Source of the DNA: Vibrio metoecus
GTDB taxonomy: Bacteria > Pseudomonadota > Gammaproteobacteria > Enterobacterales > Vibrionaceae
DNA: 64,000 nucleotides
Assembly: GCF_009665255.1 (NCBI RefSeq)
Contig: NZ_CP035687.1
Location: forward strand, 372,001-436,000
Reading direction: 5' to 3'
Positions within the stretch are counted from its first letter, which is position 1; every line of letters starts with the position of its first letter. The notes below the pieces were generated by a model, which worked only from the letters and a program-made list of their open reading frames with translations, was not told where the DNA came from and did not search any database. Positions 18,921-28,516 of this stretch are shown piece by piece. The translations under genes were made by a program, and so were the position numbers.

Positions 18921-18968
18921 GCCTGAAATTGGATTACCTCAGCACTGGCGCAACAACAGGAGAAGAAA

Positions 18969-19481
18969 ATGGATCGTCATCCCTGCATCAAACATTGGAG
19001 TGAACTACAGGAAAAGGAGCCTCGTTACTACTCTGGTAGCCAAGAGCCGCTGTCTATTGGCTGCGCGCTTGGTCACTATTTTGGCTTCGCGCGGATCGGC
19101 ATTCATCATGAAATTGTCGAGCCCAGACATCGCACCAGTTGGCCTCACGCGGAAAAAACGGAAGATGAATTTGTGCATGTATTGGAAGGCACACCCGATG
19201 TCTGGTTGGATGGCGTCCTCTATCGACTACAGCCGGGCGACTCAGTTGGCTTCAAAGCGGGTGATGGCCTCGCACATACCTTTATCAACAATACCGAACA
19301 GATCGTCCGCTTATTGTGTATCGGAGACACCGAACGAGAAGATAACCGCATTCACTACGCCGTTCATCCCGAACGTAATGCGCGCCTTGGCAAGCTCAAC
19401 TGGCATGATGTGCCCGATCGCGAGCTGGGTGATCACGATGGTCTACCGGACAGACTTCGTGCTAACAACGGGCCATTCTAA
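18969..19481 (+). CDS. Cupin-domain protein
   Basis: A 170-residue single-domain cupin of the COG3837 type. The motif pattern HRTSWPHAEKTEDEFVHVLEG (cupin 1) and PGDSVGFKAGDGLAHTFIN (cupin 2) supplies His/Glu metal ligands. There is no signal peptide, so it is cytoplasmic. The catalytic role is unknown; cupins of this type include sugar isomerases, dioxygenases and small-molecule sensors. The ATG at 18969 is preceded by AGGAGAAG. It is transcribed towards the two-component genes and shares a near-identical promoter box with them, so it may belong to the same response. Confidence 0.8.
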   Translation: MDRHPCIKHWSELQEKEPRYYSGSQEPLSIGCALGHYFGFARIGIHHEIVEPRHRTSWPHAEKTEDEFVHVLEGTPDVWLDGVLYRLQPGDSVGFKAGDGLAHTFINNTEQIVRLLCIGDTEREDNRIHYAVHPERNARLGKLNWHDVPDRELGDHDGLPDRLRANNGPF

Positions 19482-19506
19482 GCGATCACGGCGTTTGACC
19501 AGCAGA

Positions 19507-19552
19507 TTTGTTGACACCCAAATTACAAATCTTGTGATGAAGCGGCTACTAT
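19507..19552 (+). promoter_or_regulatory. Histidine-kinase operon promoter with shared box A
   Basis: Second copy of the 25-bp box (19507-19531), with TACTAT at 19547-19552 at the same 40-bp offset as in the cupin promoter. The second ATTACAAA repeat is degenerate here (GTGATGAA). If TACTAT is the -10, transcription would begin about 19558-19560, at or after the first ATG (19557). That predicts a leaderless message or use of the ATG at 19584. Confidence 0.6.
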
Positions 19553-19556
19553 TGGC

Positions 19557-21038
19557 ATGAACCCAATTCTAAGTGTTTGGATCATGACGTTGCTGCTGAC
19601 TCACCGCTGGTTAAGCCTCTTACTGTGTAGCTTATGGGCAGTGCCCGCAAAGGCCAGTATTGACCTGCCTGAAACTCAGCGCTGGTCGATTTTTTATCGC
19701 GCAGCGCTTGAGCAGCAAAGCACTCCACTGGTGGCGAGTCAAACCCTCAATCAATACCCGTTTGCGCTACTCAGCAGTCACAGTCAATATCCTGATTTTA
19801 CTCAATATACGTGGCAAGACATCGCAGATTTAGCCGCCACGGCCAAGCAGTGCCAGCCGCTAAACTCCTCTTCGCCGTATTTGGCGAAAGCGGTCGAATT
19901 TGAGTTGGCGTTATGTCGCCAAACCCCGCTCGGCGCAGAGTGGTTTCAGCGTGTTGCGTGGCAACATCCGGCGGGAGGCAGCTACGCAGATCGCTATATT
20001 GAGTATTTACCGGATGCAGAGCAGGCAAGCTTTGCTTCGGCGCATCCAACACGTTTCACCTTGGCGAGCCGCTATCATCCGTTGCATGCCTTGTGGCAAC
20101 GACCGGGCGCTGCGGGGGTAGATGCACTGCTCAACGGTTTTCGTCTCTATCTTGCGCCAAATGATGAGCTGTGGCTAAGCAGCGAAGCGGGCTGGCATGT
20201 GCTTTCGAGTGTGCAGTGGCGCGCACTCACCGCACCACTGCCATTCACGCTTGAGCCTTATCAAGCGCAAAAGCCTTGCGATGAGCGTTACAGCAACCTC
20301 TGCTTTAATCAGCGCGTGAGCAGTCATGCGTTGCTGTATAGCGGTTTGGTGATCGGCGTGTTACTTGCGTTTGGCGCTGCGCTGCGTTCACTTTGGCTGC
20401 GCTATCAAGAAGGGCGCGAGCGGCGCTTTATTTTGCAACTGCTGACTCACGAACTGCGCACGCCCATTACCAGTTTAGGGTTTACCGTCGAATCACTACG
20501 CAACCAATTTGATGAGTTATCCCCCAAGGCGCAAGAGAGCTTATGGCGATTAATGGCCGATCATCAGCGGCTAGCACAACTGAGCGAAACCAGTCGCCAC
20601 TACTTGAGCCCGAGCCACGACAGCATGGCGCGCCATCCAGCGCAGTTGAGTGACTTCATCGAGCATTGTATCGAGGGCTTTGAGGTTGAGCTTTATCTCA
20701 AACACGACCCGATACTCGAACTGCCCTATTACTGGCTTGGACTGTGCGTCACCAACTTACTCAGCAATGCCAAACAACATGGTGCGCCGCCCATTCGCCT
20801 GACGGTGAGTGTGGTTGCACAAACGCTGCGCATTGAAGTGGAAGATTGCGGTGAATTTCCTTCTTTCTACCAACGTCTGTGCAAACGACTTTCGAGGCAT
20901 CAAGACACTCACTCTCGCCCAAACACAGATAACATGGGCGTTGGCTTACAGTTGGTGCGAAAACTCATCACCCAAATGGGCGGCAAACTGGTTATCCGTC
21001 GTCATCCAACCCGTTGTATTTTGGAGCTGCCGCTATGA
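19557..21038 (+). CDS. Sensor histidine kinase with DUF3404 periplasmic domain, VxrA-like
   Basis: A 493-residue membrane kinase. Order: signal/first membrane segment (to about residue 33, ...WAVPAKAS); a periplasmic DUF3404-type sensor domain (about 34-255) with one CxxxxxxxC pair (CDERYSNLC); a second membrane segment (about 260-280, LLYSGLVIGVLLAFGAALRSL); the H box LLTHELRTPITSL with the phospho-acceptor His; then an ATPase domain with N box NLLSNAKQHG, a poor G1 box (VEDCGEF) and G2 NMGVGLQLV. DUF3404 kinases include VxrA/WigK, which controls T6SS, biofilm and cell-wall damage responses; this looks like a paralogue. A start at 19584 is also possible. It overlaps the regulator gene by 4 bp. 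Confidence 0.85.
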   Translation: MNPILSVWIMTLLLTHRWLSLLLCSLWAVPAKASIDLPETQRWSIFYRAALEQQSTPLVASQTLNQYPFALLSSHSQYPDFTQYTWQDIADLAATAKQCQPLNSSSPYLAKAVEFELALCRQTPLGAEWFQRVAWQHPAGGSYADRYIEYLPDAEQASFASAHPTRFTLASRYHPLHALWQRPGAAGVDALLNGFRLYLAPNDELWLSSEAGWHVLSSVQWRALTAPLPFTLEPYQAQKPCDERYSNLCFNQRVSSHALLYSGLVIGVLLAFGAALRSLWLRYQEGRERRFILQLLTHELRTPITSLGFTVESLRNQFDELSPKAQESLWRLMADHQRLAQLSETSRHYLSPSHDSMARHPAQLSDFIEHCIEGFEVELYLKHDPILELPYYWLGLCVTNLLSNAKQHGAPPIRLTVSVVAQTLRIEVEDCGEFPSFYQRLCKRLSRHQDTHSRPNTDNMGVGLQLVRKLITQMGGKLVIRRHPTRCILELPL

Positions 21039-21685
21039 AGCGTATTTTGCTGATTGAAGATGACACCTTACTCGGCCAAGGTCTGCGCGATTATCTGCAT
21101 GACCATGGTTATGCATGCGAGTGGGTAACGCAGAGCCAACAGGTCGAAAAGCACTGGTTCAGTACCGATCTGGTGATTTTGGATCGGCAATTACACGATG
21201 GTGACAGCTTGAAACATCTGCCGCACTGGTTGATGCTTAAAGCCCTGCCAGTGATCGTACTGACCGCCAAAATTGAAGTGGAGCAACGGATTGAAGGGCT
21301 CAAAGCGGGGGCGAAAGATTATGTGCTCAAGCCCTTTTCCCACCAAGAGTTGCTGGCACGCATCGAAGCGCAACTGCGCCCGCTCGGCAGTAGCTTACTC
21401 AGCTACGCGGATATTGTGGTCGATGTGGCCAATCGCTCTGTACTCAATAACCAAACTCCGGTTGAGCTCAAACCGAAAGAGTTTCAACTACTGCTGATGC
21501 TATTGCAAAATCCGGGGCGCGTTTATCACCGTGATGAGCTGCTCAATCTTATTTGGGGTTATCAATATTTCCCAACCACGCGCACCGTGGATAACCACAT
21601 TTTGCATTTGCGACAAAAACTGCCACAACTGGATATAGAGACCCTGCGCGGCGTGGGTTATCGCCTTAAAGGAGCCGCCGTATGA
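21035..21685 (+). CDS. OmpR/PhoB-type response regulator, VxrB-like
   Basis: A 216-residue regulator. The receiver domain has the acidic pair (LIEDD), the phospho-acceptor Asp in LVILDRQLHDG, Thr in VLTAK and Lys in YVLKPF. A winged-helix DNA-binding domain follows (about 120-213, with ELKPKEFQLLLMLL and TTRTVDNHILHLRQKL). The ATG at 21035 overlaps the kinase stop (ATGA), and its own stop overlaps the next start in the same way, so the three genes are translationally coupled. The repeated ATTACAAA-type direct repeats at the two nearby promoters are candidate targets. Confidence 0.92.
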   Translation: MKRILLIEDDTLLGQGLRDYLHDHGYACEWVTQSQQVEKHWFSTDLVILDRQLHDGDSLKHLPHWLMLKALPVIVLTAKIEVEQRIEGLKAGAKDYVLKPFSHQELLARIEAQLRPLGSSLLSYADIVVDVANRSVLNNQTPVELKPKEFQLLLMLLQNPGRVYHRDELLNLIWGYQYFPTTRTVDNHILHLRQKLPQLDIETLRGVGYRLKGAAV

Positions 21686-22512
21686 TCTGCGCCTCTTTTC
21701 GCAATCACATTGTGCGACTTGGCATACTCAGCGCATTACTAAGCGGCGCCGCGATAGCGGAAACGCCGCCAAGCCCCACCCATGCTTGGTTTCGCACCAC
21801 ACCGCTGCAAAGCAGTTACCAGCTATTGGTTGAGGGGCATCCCACGCAAGCGTGGCACGAGCTCATCCACACACTGTCTACCACGCTCGTAGCCGAGCCT
21901 TTTTGGCAACCCATCAAAGAGGCCATCCTCAGTCAAACCCAATGCGGACAAGCACTTCCAAGCACATCGCCTAACGATCTCACGATTGCGGTGACTTTTA
22001 TTCATAAGTTCAATCAAACCTTTCAAGGCTACCAAGTGAGGCTGAGCGCCGAAAACCTCACCCAGCCGCTGGCGGTGCGTCTGGCTTCTGCGCAAGGTGC
22101 AACCTTGTTAGCGGCAGAGCTTGCGCCGGCCGATTACGCCGAAGTGGAAAGTCGCGATCTGCTTTCGCCGTATGCCGCAGGTGTCTATTGGCTCACTCTG
22201 GGCGAGCAGCGCATGGCGCTGCTGATTTCGGCCCCTTCCAACACACCGTGGATTGAACAATCCAGCACGGCCGATCTCACTATCCGCTTCCCCGCCACGC
22301 CTTCGGGCTGCGCATCGTCACTGGCTCGTTGGCAATTTTTTGATCAAAACTTTACCCTGCTGCACTCACAAACCGTCGACCGTGATCAGCCTCCTGCCCC
22401 ACCTTCTGCCCCTTCTCAAGCGCGCTGGCGTAGCCTCAGCGTCACTCAAAGTGAATACCAAGGCACTATTCGCGTGGAGCAAATGCAGCGCCTGACGATA
22501 CCGATTGACTAA
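21682..22512 (+). CDS. DUF2861 secreted protein, VxrC-like
   Basis: A 276-residue protein with a signal peptide (about 1-27, ...LLSGAAIAE) and no further membrane segment, hence periplasmic. It matches the pattern of DUF2861 proteins encoded directly after DUF3404 kinase/regulator pairs (VxrC in the vxrABCDE operon). Such a protein may be an accessory sensor subunit for the periplasmic domain of the kinase; this is inference from conserved co-location. Two cysteines (CGQ about residue 93, CASS about residue 211) could form a disulfide. It overlaps the regulator gene by 4 bp. Confidence 0.8.
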   Translation: MICASFRNHIVRLGILSALLSGAAIAETPPSPTHAWFRTTPLQSSYQLLVEGHPTQAWHELIHTLSTTLVAEPFWQPIKEAILSQTQCGQALPSTSPNDLTIAVTFIHKFNQTFQGYQVRLSAENLTQPLAVRLASAQGATLLAAELAPADYAEVESRDLLSPYAAGVYWLTLGEQRMALLISAPSNTPWIEQSSTADLTIRFPATPSGCASSLARWQFFDQNFTLLHSQTVDRDQPPAPPSAPSQARWRSLSVTQSEYQGTIRVEQMQRLTIPID

Positions 22513-22565
22513 ACCACCTTTCACTTTGTTCAGGCAAAAGTGGGAAAGACATACTGGTGACAAAA

Positions 22566-22607
22566 CCTATCGATAGACAAGGTTAAATATCTGGGTTACT
22601 CGATAGG
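22566..22607 (+). promoter_or_regulatory. Inverted repeat overlapping the ribosome-binding region of the glycosidase gene
   Basis: CCTATCGA (22566-22573) can pair with TCGATAGG (22600-22607). The downstream arm runs into the GGAGA Shine-Dalgarno just before the ATG at 22616. The pairing could lower translation initiation or form part of an operator. There is no direct evidence of function. Confidence 0.4.
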
Positions 22608-22615
22608 AGACCGAT

Positions 22616-24847
22616 ATGAAATTGACCTTTTCCTCACTGGGGCTACTGCTGCTGGTGAGCGCGCCGAGCTTTGCGTTGACCTTAAAACAGGGCGATCAGT
22701 ACTGGCAGATTGACCCCGACACACTGGCCATCAGCCTCAAGCAAGACTCACAGACTTTCGCCATCAACCAAGGCAGCCTACAGATTGGCGGGCAGACACA
22801 ACAGGCAACGCAAGTAACCCAAAGCGCCGAGCAAGCCACATGGACACTCAAGCCAAGTGGCGTGCAAGTGTCTGCGCAGTTGCAACAAGGGTTGAACATC
22901 GATTTTCGCTGGCCAAGTGCTCGTGGGATTGAACGCCAAGCACCTCAAGCACTGCGCTGGTTTGATCTCAGTGAAGCATCGACCCAAACGCTGTTACTGC
23001 CGTTTGACGAAGGAATGCGAGTGCCGACCGATAACCCGACTTGGACACGCTATTTGATAGACAATCATTCGGGCGCCAATACCACGCAAGATCTCAAAAT
23101 GCCGTTCTGGAGCGCGCAGCAGGGCGAACGCTTCATCAGCTATCAACTGCTCAACGCCACCAATAACCAGCTGCACTTTAGTGAGCAGCAAAATAAGTTG
23201 GACTTACAAGCGGAGCACTGGTTTACCCTGCTGAACCAAAGTGAGCCTTTTAGCGTGCGCATCACCGTGGGCGATGAGATGCTGGCCGGAGCCAAAGCTT
23301 ATCGCGACTGGCGCGAAGCCGCGGGGCTGCGTGTTTCACTTGCGGAAAAACGCAAGGCAAATCCGCAGATCGAAAAAATGATTGGCGCAAGCCACGTCTA
23401 TCTATTCGGGCGTGATTTAATCGCAGTGCAAGATGTGGTGGATTGGTGGGGGCTGCGCGATTGGTTTTGGCGCTCTGAGTTTACCCCTTCACCAGAATTA
23501 CAAAAGGAATTGGCGAACCTAAAAAAAGGCCAAGCCTGGCTTAATCAGTATCAGAAAAAATTGCTGGTCGGTGAGATAAACCAAGCCTTGAACCAGAAGT
23601 TCAACGCCGATCCATCGTCGATTCAAGCGCAGTACCAAGCCGCGCAGCAGCGCAAAGCGTGGCTGACTGAACACGCTGGCGCATACCTCAAACCAAGCGA
23701 TCAATGGGGACAAGGGTTAGCGCAACCCATGATCAGCACCCTTCAGCAAGCAGGATTAAGCAAACTCTGGCTAGGTCTCGATAACTGGATGCCAGCCTTT
23801 TATCAGCCGCAAGTGGTCGATAGCGCCAAGCAAGCCGGCTATTTGATTGGCGTGTATGACTCATACAATACCGCGATTGAAAAAGGCATCAACGACAGTT
23901 GGCTGACCGCGCAGCTGCCGGATCGCATGCGCGAAAACTGCGCGATTGAAAAAGCCGATGGCACGTTACAACTGGGCTTTCGCGGTAACGGCTTTTATCT
24001 CAATCCCGCCTGTGAACTCGGTTACGTTAAACAGCGCGTGCAAGATATTCTCCATTTCGGGCGCTTTAACAGCCTGTTTCTCGATGTGGATGGTACCGCC
24101 ATGGCGCGGGAAGATTACCGCTCGCGCAGCAACGAAACCGCGATGCTGGCTGCGTTTAACACCCGAATGCAGGATATTGCAAACACGCCGAAGCTGATTT
24201 TGGGATCGGAAGATGGCAATGCCCTGACCACTCAAGGGCTGGTGTTTGCTCATGGTATGGAAACAGTCGGCTTTGGCTGGACAGACCAAGCGATGAAGAG
24301 TGACAAGCAGTCACCTTATTATTTGGGCAACTGGTATCCCGATGAAAAGCCGGATTTTTTCTTTAAATCAGCGCAAGTCAAAGAGCCTTATCGCAGCTTA
24401 CTTTTTGCCCCAGAGTACAAAGTGCCGCTCTATCAAGTGGTGTTTCATGATGAGCTGATCAGTAGCCACCACTGGCACAGCGACAGTTTGAAGTTTTCGA
24501 ATGTCAAATCCGTGCGTGATTTGCGTGCCATGCTGTTTAACACCCCTGCGATGGTGCATTTAAGCCGCGATGAAACGCATAAAAACTCCGCGCGTATCGA
24601 GCAGCTTAAGCACTATCAACAAGGTTTTTTGCCCTTGCATGAGCAGTTGTGGGATAAAGCCTTGGTCGATTTTCGCTGGCTGGATAAGCAAGGCCAAGTG
24701 CAGCAAACGCGCTATAGTGATGGCTCGATTCTCAGTGCGAATTTTAGCGCGCAGCCGTTTAAGCTCGCAGGAGGAGAAGTGATCGCGCCACACAGCCTAT
24801 TGGCTCAATTGGCGAATGGGCAAACCCATCAATGGCAACCCAAATAG
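22616..24847 (+). CDS. Secreted glycoside hydrolase, GH101/GH129-related
   Basis: A 743-residue protein with a signal peptide (about 1-20, ...SAPSFALT). An N-terminal beta-rich domain (to about 235) is followed by a TIM-barrel catalytic domain (about 240-680) and a short C-terminal beta domain. SLFLDVDGTAMAREDY and LILGSEDGN carry a conserved Asp and Glu spaced like the nucleophile and acid/base of GH101/GH129-type alpha-N-acetylgalactosaminidases, and the family now called Glyco_hydro_129 includes Vibrio proteins, from memory. If correct, the substrate may be O-glycans of mucin-type glycoproteins. It lies 100 bp after the DUF2861 gene and may be part of the same operon. The exact family is uncertain. 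Confidence 0.68.
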   Translation: MKLTFSSLGLLLLVSAPSFALTLKQGDQYWQIDPDTLAISLKQDSQTFAINQGSLQIGGQTQQATQVTQSAEQATWTLKPSGVQVSAQLQQGLNIDFRWPSARGIERQAPQALRWFDLSEASTQTLLLPFDEGMRVPTDNPTWTRYLIDNHSGANTTQDLKMPFWSAQQGERFISYQLLNATNNQLHFSEQQNKLDLQAEHWFTLLNQSEPFSVRITVGDEMLAGAKAYRDWREAAGLRVSLAEKRKANPQIEKMIGASHVYLFGRDLIAVQDVVDWWGLRDWFWRSEFTPSPELQKELANLKKGQAWLNQYQKKLLVGEINQALNQKFNADPSSIQAQYQAAQQRKAWLTEHAGAYLKPSDQWGQGLAQPMISTLQQAGLSKLWLGLDNWMPAFYQPQVVDSAKQAGYLIGVYDSYNTAIEKGINDSWLTAQLPDRMRENCAIEKADGTLQLGFRGNGFYLNPACELGYVKQRVQDILHFGRFNSLFLDVDGTAMAREDYRSRSNETAMLAAFNTRMQDIANTPKLILGSEDGNALTTQGLVFAHGMETVGFGWTDQAMKSDKQSPYYLGNWYPDEKPDFFFKSAQVKEPYRSLLFAPEYKVPLYQVVFHDELISSHHWHSDSLKFSNVKSVRDLRAMLFNTPAMVHLSRDETHKNSARIEQLKHYQQGFLPLHEQLWDKALVDFRWLDKQGQVQQTRYSDGSILSANFSAQPFKLAGGEVIAPHSLLAQLANGQTHQWQPK

Positions 24848-24883
24848 AAATCGTGTGAAAACGGCTAAATGGGCAGTTAGATT

Positions 24884-24913
24884 AAGGCTGTGACCTTATG
24901 GGTTCACAGCCTT
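24884..24913. terminator. Stem-loop between convergent genes, possible terminator
   Basis: Inverted repeat AAGGCTGTGA / TCACAGCCTT between the glycosidase gene and the convergent acetyltransferase gene. No T run follows on either strand. Confidence 0.5.
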
Positions 24914-24932
24914 GTGATGAAGCAATGAAAAG

Positions 24933-25583
24933 CTAGCTCAATGGGTTATGCGGCTCGGCATCATATTGGATGACCGCTTGCTTGAGCGCCGCCAAATCCG
25001 ATGCGCATAAATACGATTTGAGCGCCGTAAATTTCTCCGGCGGCCAGTCGTACACTTTCAACGCAAGCAGCTCGTCAATCACCTTTGTGTCAAAACGGTA
25101 CTTAACCAACTGGGCTGGCGATCCCGCCACAACGCTGTAAGGCGCCACATCTTTGGTCACGACACTATTGGCCGCCACAATCGCGCCTTCACCAATCTTG
25201 ACACCCGGCATGATCATAGCGCGCATCCCTAACCATGCACCATCACCAATCTCGGTATTCCCTTTTCCTACGTAGGCTTGTTCAATCACATCCATAAATG
25301 GATAGAGACAGAACCAATCGGCTCTATGGGTATGATTACCGCCCATTAAAATCACGACTTCCGCCCCGATACAAACGTAGTCACCAATCACCAGCTGATC
25401 GATTTCCCATAACGGGTCCCAACGTTGGCTAATCTCATCGCCATGTAAATAGCGCACCACCGACGCTTCAAAACCGGCATCCCAGCAATCGCTGTAATAG
25501 CTGTGTTTACCTTTGATAATGATGTTTGGATTTTTCACTACTTCATGCAGCAGTTGGACTTTTGACCAATGCTTTTGACTCAT
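24933..25583 (-). CDS. CatB-type hexapeptide-repeat O-acetyltransferase
   Basis: A 216-residue left-handed beta-helix acetyltransferase of the xenobiotic/CatB (XAT) class. Hexapeptide repeats are clear (VIGDYVCIGAEVVILMGGNHTH, IGDGAWLGMRAMIMPGVKIGEGAIVAANSVVTKDV), with the catalytic His in GGNHTH. Such enzymes transfer acetyl from acetyl-CoA to a hydroxyl, including chloramphenicol, streptogramins, sugars or envelope molecules; chromosomal Vibrio members need not confer resistance. The ATG at 25583 has a GAGGTGG Shine-Dalgarno; an upstream in-frame TTG is less likely. The acceptor cannot be inferred. Confidence 0.88.
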   Translation of the reverse strand: MSQKHWSKVQLLHEVVKNPNIIIKGKHSYYSDCWDAGFEASVVRYLHGDEISQRWDPLWEIDQLVIGDYVCIGAEVVILMGGNHTHRADWFCLYPFMDVIEQAYVGKGNTEIGDGAWLGMRAMIMPGVKIGEGAIVAANSVVTKDVAPYSVVAGSPAQLVKYRFDTKVIDELLALKVYDWPPEKFTALKSYLCASDLAALKQAVIQYDAEPHNPLS

Positions 25584-25934
25584 ATTCCACCTCAAATTCG
25601 TGGTGTGCAGACGCTTTCTACTTGTTCTCTCAAATAGACCTATTCAGAAAAAATGATACGAATAAGCAAAGTCAATGAATTCGGGGCTGTTTTAATAACG
25701 GGATGAGTTTCATAACGGTTTTAATCATGGATGACGCTCAAAGATAACACAGGCTCACCATTCTGCCTCTTAGAAATCCCTCATATCCGATAAGTCACTC
25801 AACAGTAGGTTATAACAGCCAACCATTACGTCACAACCACACACATTTACGCAAATTTACTTACACAAACGGTTCACAACACCTTCAAATCGCGCATAAT
25901 AGCCATGACCTTATGAAACATGTGGAAATAGATT
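25584..25934. other. Intergenic region upstream of acetyltransferase and cytochrome b561 genes
   Basis: 351 bp between divergent genes. A TTCACA ... CATAAT arrangement around 25871-25899 is a plausible promoter for the cytochrome gene. I see no RNA gene or conserved repeat. Confidence 0.45.
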
Positions 25935-26468
25935 ATGGATAACACAAAAACCTATTCGAAAACCTCAGTTGCTCTACATTGGATTGTGGGTTTCGCGTTT
26001 ATCGGCGTATTTATCGTTGGCTTATACATGGCCGACTTACCTCGCGGGCCTGAAAAAATGGAGCTGATGGCACTGCATAAATCCTTCGGGGTGCTCATCC
26101 TACTGATCGCGCTAGCGCGAATCTTCCAGCGAGTTAAAGAAGGGGCGATTCCCCCAGCTTCGGTGATGCCAGCATGGCAAGAAAAATCGGCGAAAGCGGT
26201 TCATGGCTTGCTACTGCTCGCCACCTTAGTGATGCCAGTTTCAGGGATTGCCATGAATATTGGTGGTGGACGTGCATTGGAAGTGTTTGGTTATACGCTG
26301 GTTGCAGCAGGTGAAAAAGTGGTTTGGTTGCAAGAGTTCGCTTCGGAAGTTCACGAAACGGCACCGCCCATTATTATCGCTCTCCTTGTGCTGCACATTG
26401 CTGCAGTGCTTAAACACCAAGTGATCGATAAAGATATCACCATGGCGCGCATGTTAGGGCGCAATTAA
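25935..26468 (+). CDS. cybB: Cytochrome b561
   Basis: A 177-residue inner-membrane di-haem b cytochrome with four membrane helices (about residues 13-33, 45-63, 87-107 and 143-163). Conserved haem-ligand histidines appear in ALHWIVG, ALHKSFG, AVHGLLLL and VLHIAAV. Members oxidise quinol, and the E. coli homologue passes electrons from quinol to superoxide. It is monocistronic, with a terminator shared with ulaG. The location beside the ascorbate operon may be coincidental, although eukaryotic b561 proteins are ascorbate-linked. Confidence 0.93.
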   Translation: MDNTKTYSKTSVALHWIVGFAFIGVFIVGLYMADLPRGPEKMELMALHKSFGVLILLIALARIFQRVKEGAIPPASVMPAWQEKSAKAVHGLLLLATLVMPVSGIAMNIGGGRALEVFGYTLVAAGEKVVWLQEFASEVHETAPPIIIALLVLHIAAVLKHQVIDKDITMARMLGRN

Positions 26469-26528
26469 CTCCCCCCTCTCATAACGTCACGCCATACCAT
26501 CACACTCGGTGGCGAGTTAGAGATAGAG

Positions 26529-26557
26529 AAAAAGCCCCCCATTATGGGAGGCTTTTT
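26529..26557. terminator. Bidirectional terminator between cytochrome b561 and ulaG
   Basis: AAAAAGCC ... GGCTTTTT stem with CCCC / TGGG extension and an ATTA loop. A and T runs flank both sides, suiting both convergent genes. Confidence 0.85.
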
Positions 26558-26567
26558 CCATTACGTC

Positions 26568-27659
<1,092 letters not shown>

Positions 27660-27760
27660 TTAAGATAAATTTTGGATGTAGGGAGCCGAGCGCCGAAATC
27701 CTGAGGATTGGCACTGGCCAGTTGGGTTAGTTTTTTAATTTGGTAAAAGTGAGTGAGACG

Positions 27761-28516
27761 CTACACTAAAATCACTTGCGTCCCTTGCGCTTCAATGGCT
27801 TTCACCACTTCAGCATTCGCATTTTTACCTGTGATGACGATGTCAATTTTGCTGGTAGGACAAAACAGCATACCGGTACGCTGCCCTACTTTTGAGCTGT
27901 CCACCACTACGACTAGCTTATCGATTTGCTCTAGCATCTGCTGTTCAGCAACCGCTGTGAGCATATCGGTTTTGTACAATCCTGCTTCGGTTAGCCCTTT
28001 GCCAGAGGTAAACATCCATTTCCCCGCATAACCGCCAAGAGAATCTGGCGCGGGGTTGAGGAAAATGCTTTGCGCTCGATTGTATTGTCCGCCAATGATG
28101 ATCACATCATCGTGATCTTCATTGATCAGATAGCTCGCCAAAGGAAAATAGTTGGTCACAATCTGTACATTTTCGCCACACAACTGCTGGCCCAGCAAAA
28201 AGGCGGTCGAACCACAGTTGATCACCACGCTATCACCTGGTTGGCACAGCTCAGCCGCTTTCAAGGCAATCAGCGATTTCTCTTCATAATGCTCTGTGCT
28301 GTTGATATTGAGCGGTGACCATTTTCTTTTTTGATTTTCAATGCGCTCTGCCCCATTGCGCACTTTGCGCAGTTTACCTAGCTCATCAAGCTTGGCGATA
28401 TCGCGCCGCGCCGTGGCTGGAGAGACATTAAAGCGCTCAATAATGTGCGAAACGTTAATCGCTTGATTCTCTTCAAGCAGAGACAAAATACCGTTATGTC
28501 GTTGGACTTCATTCAT
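27761..28516 (-). CDS. ulaR: DeoR-family repressor of the ascorbate regulon, UlaR
   Basis: A 251-residue regulator, the same length as E. coli UlaR. The N-terminal DeoR helix-turn-helix (about 5-55, with FNVSPATARRDIAKLDELGKL) is followed by the DeoR ligand domain with the NCGSTAFLLG segment that binds sugar phosphates. L-ascorbate-6-phosphate is the known inducer in E. coli. It is divergent from ulaA across a 365-bp region full of TGATT-type half-sites, its probable operators. Confidence 0.93.
   Translation of the reverse strand: MNEVQRHNGILSLLEENQAINVSHIIERFNVSPATARRDIAKLDELGKLRKVRNGAERIENQKRKWSPLNINSTEHYEEKSLIALKAAELCQPGDSVVINCGSTAFLLGQQLCGENVQIVTNYFPLASYLINEDHDDVIIIGGQYNRAQSIFLNPAPDSLGGYAGKWMFTSGKGLTEAGLYKTDMLTAVAEQQMLEQIDKLVVVVDSSKVGQRTGMLFCPTSKIDIVITGKNANAEVVKAIEAQGTQVILV

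Noticed and set aside
18919..19560. 213-codon frame overlapping the cupin gene in another phase
   Set aside because: The in-phase cupin has motif support and an AGGAG site; the other frame has neither.
24933..25583. Chloramphenicol-resistance acetyltransferase
   Set aside because: It belongs to the broad CatB/XAT fold, but chromosomal vibrio members need not act on the drug and nothing here shows acceptor specificity.
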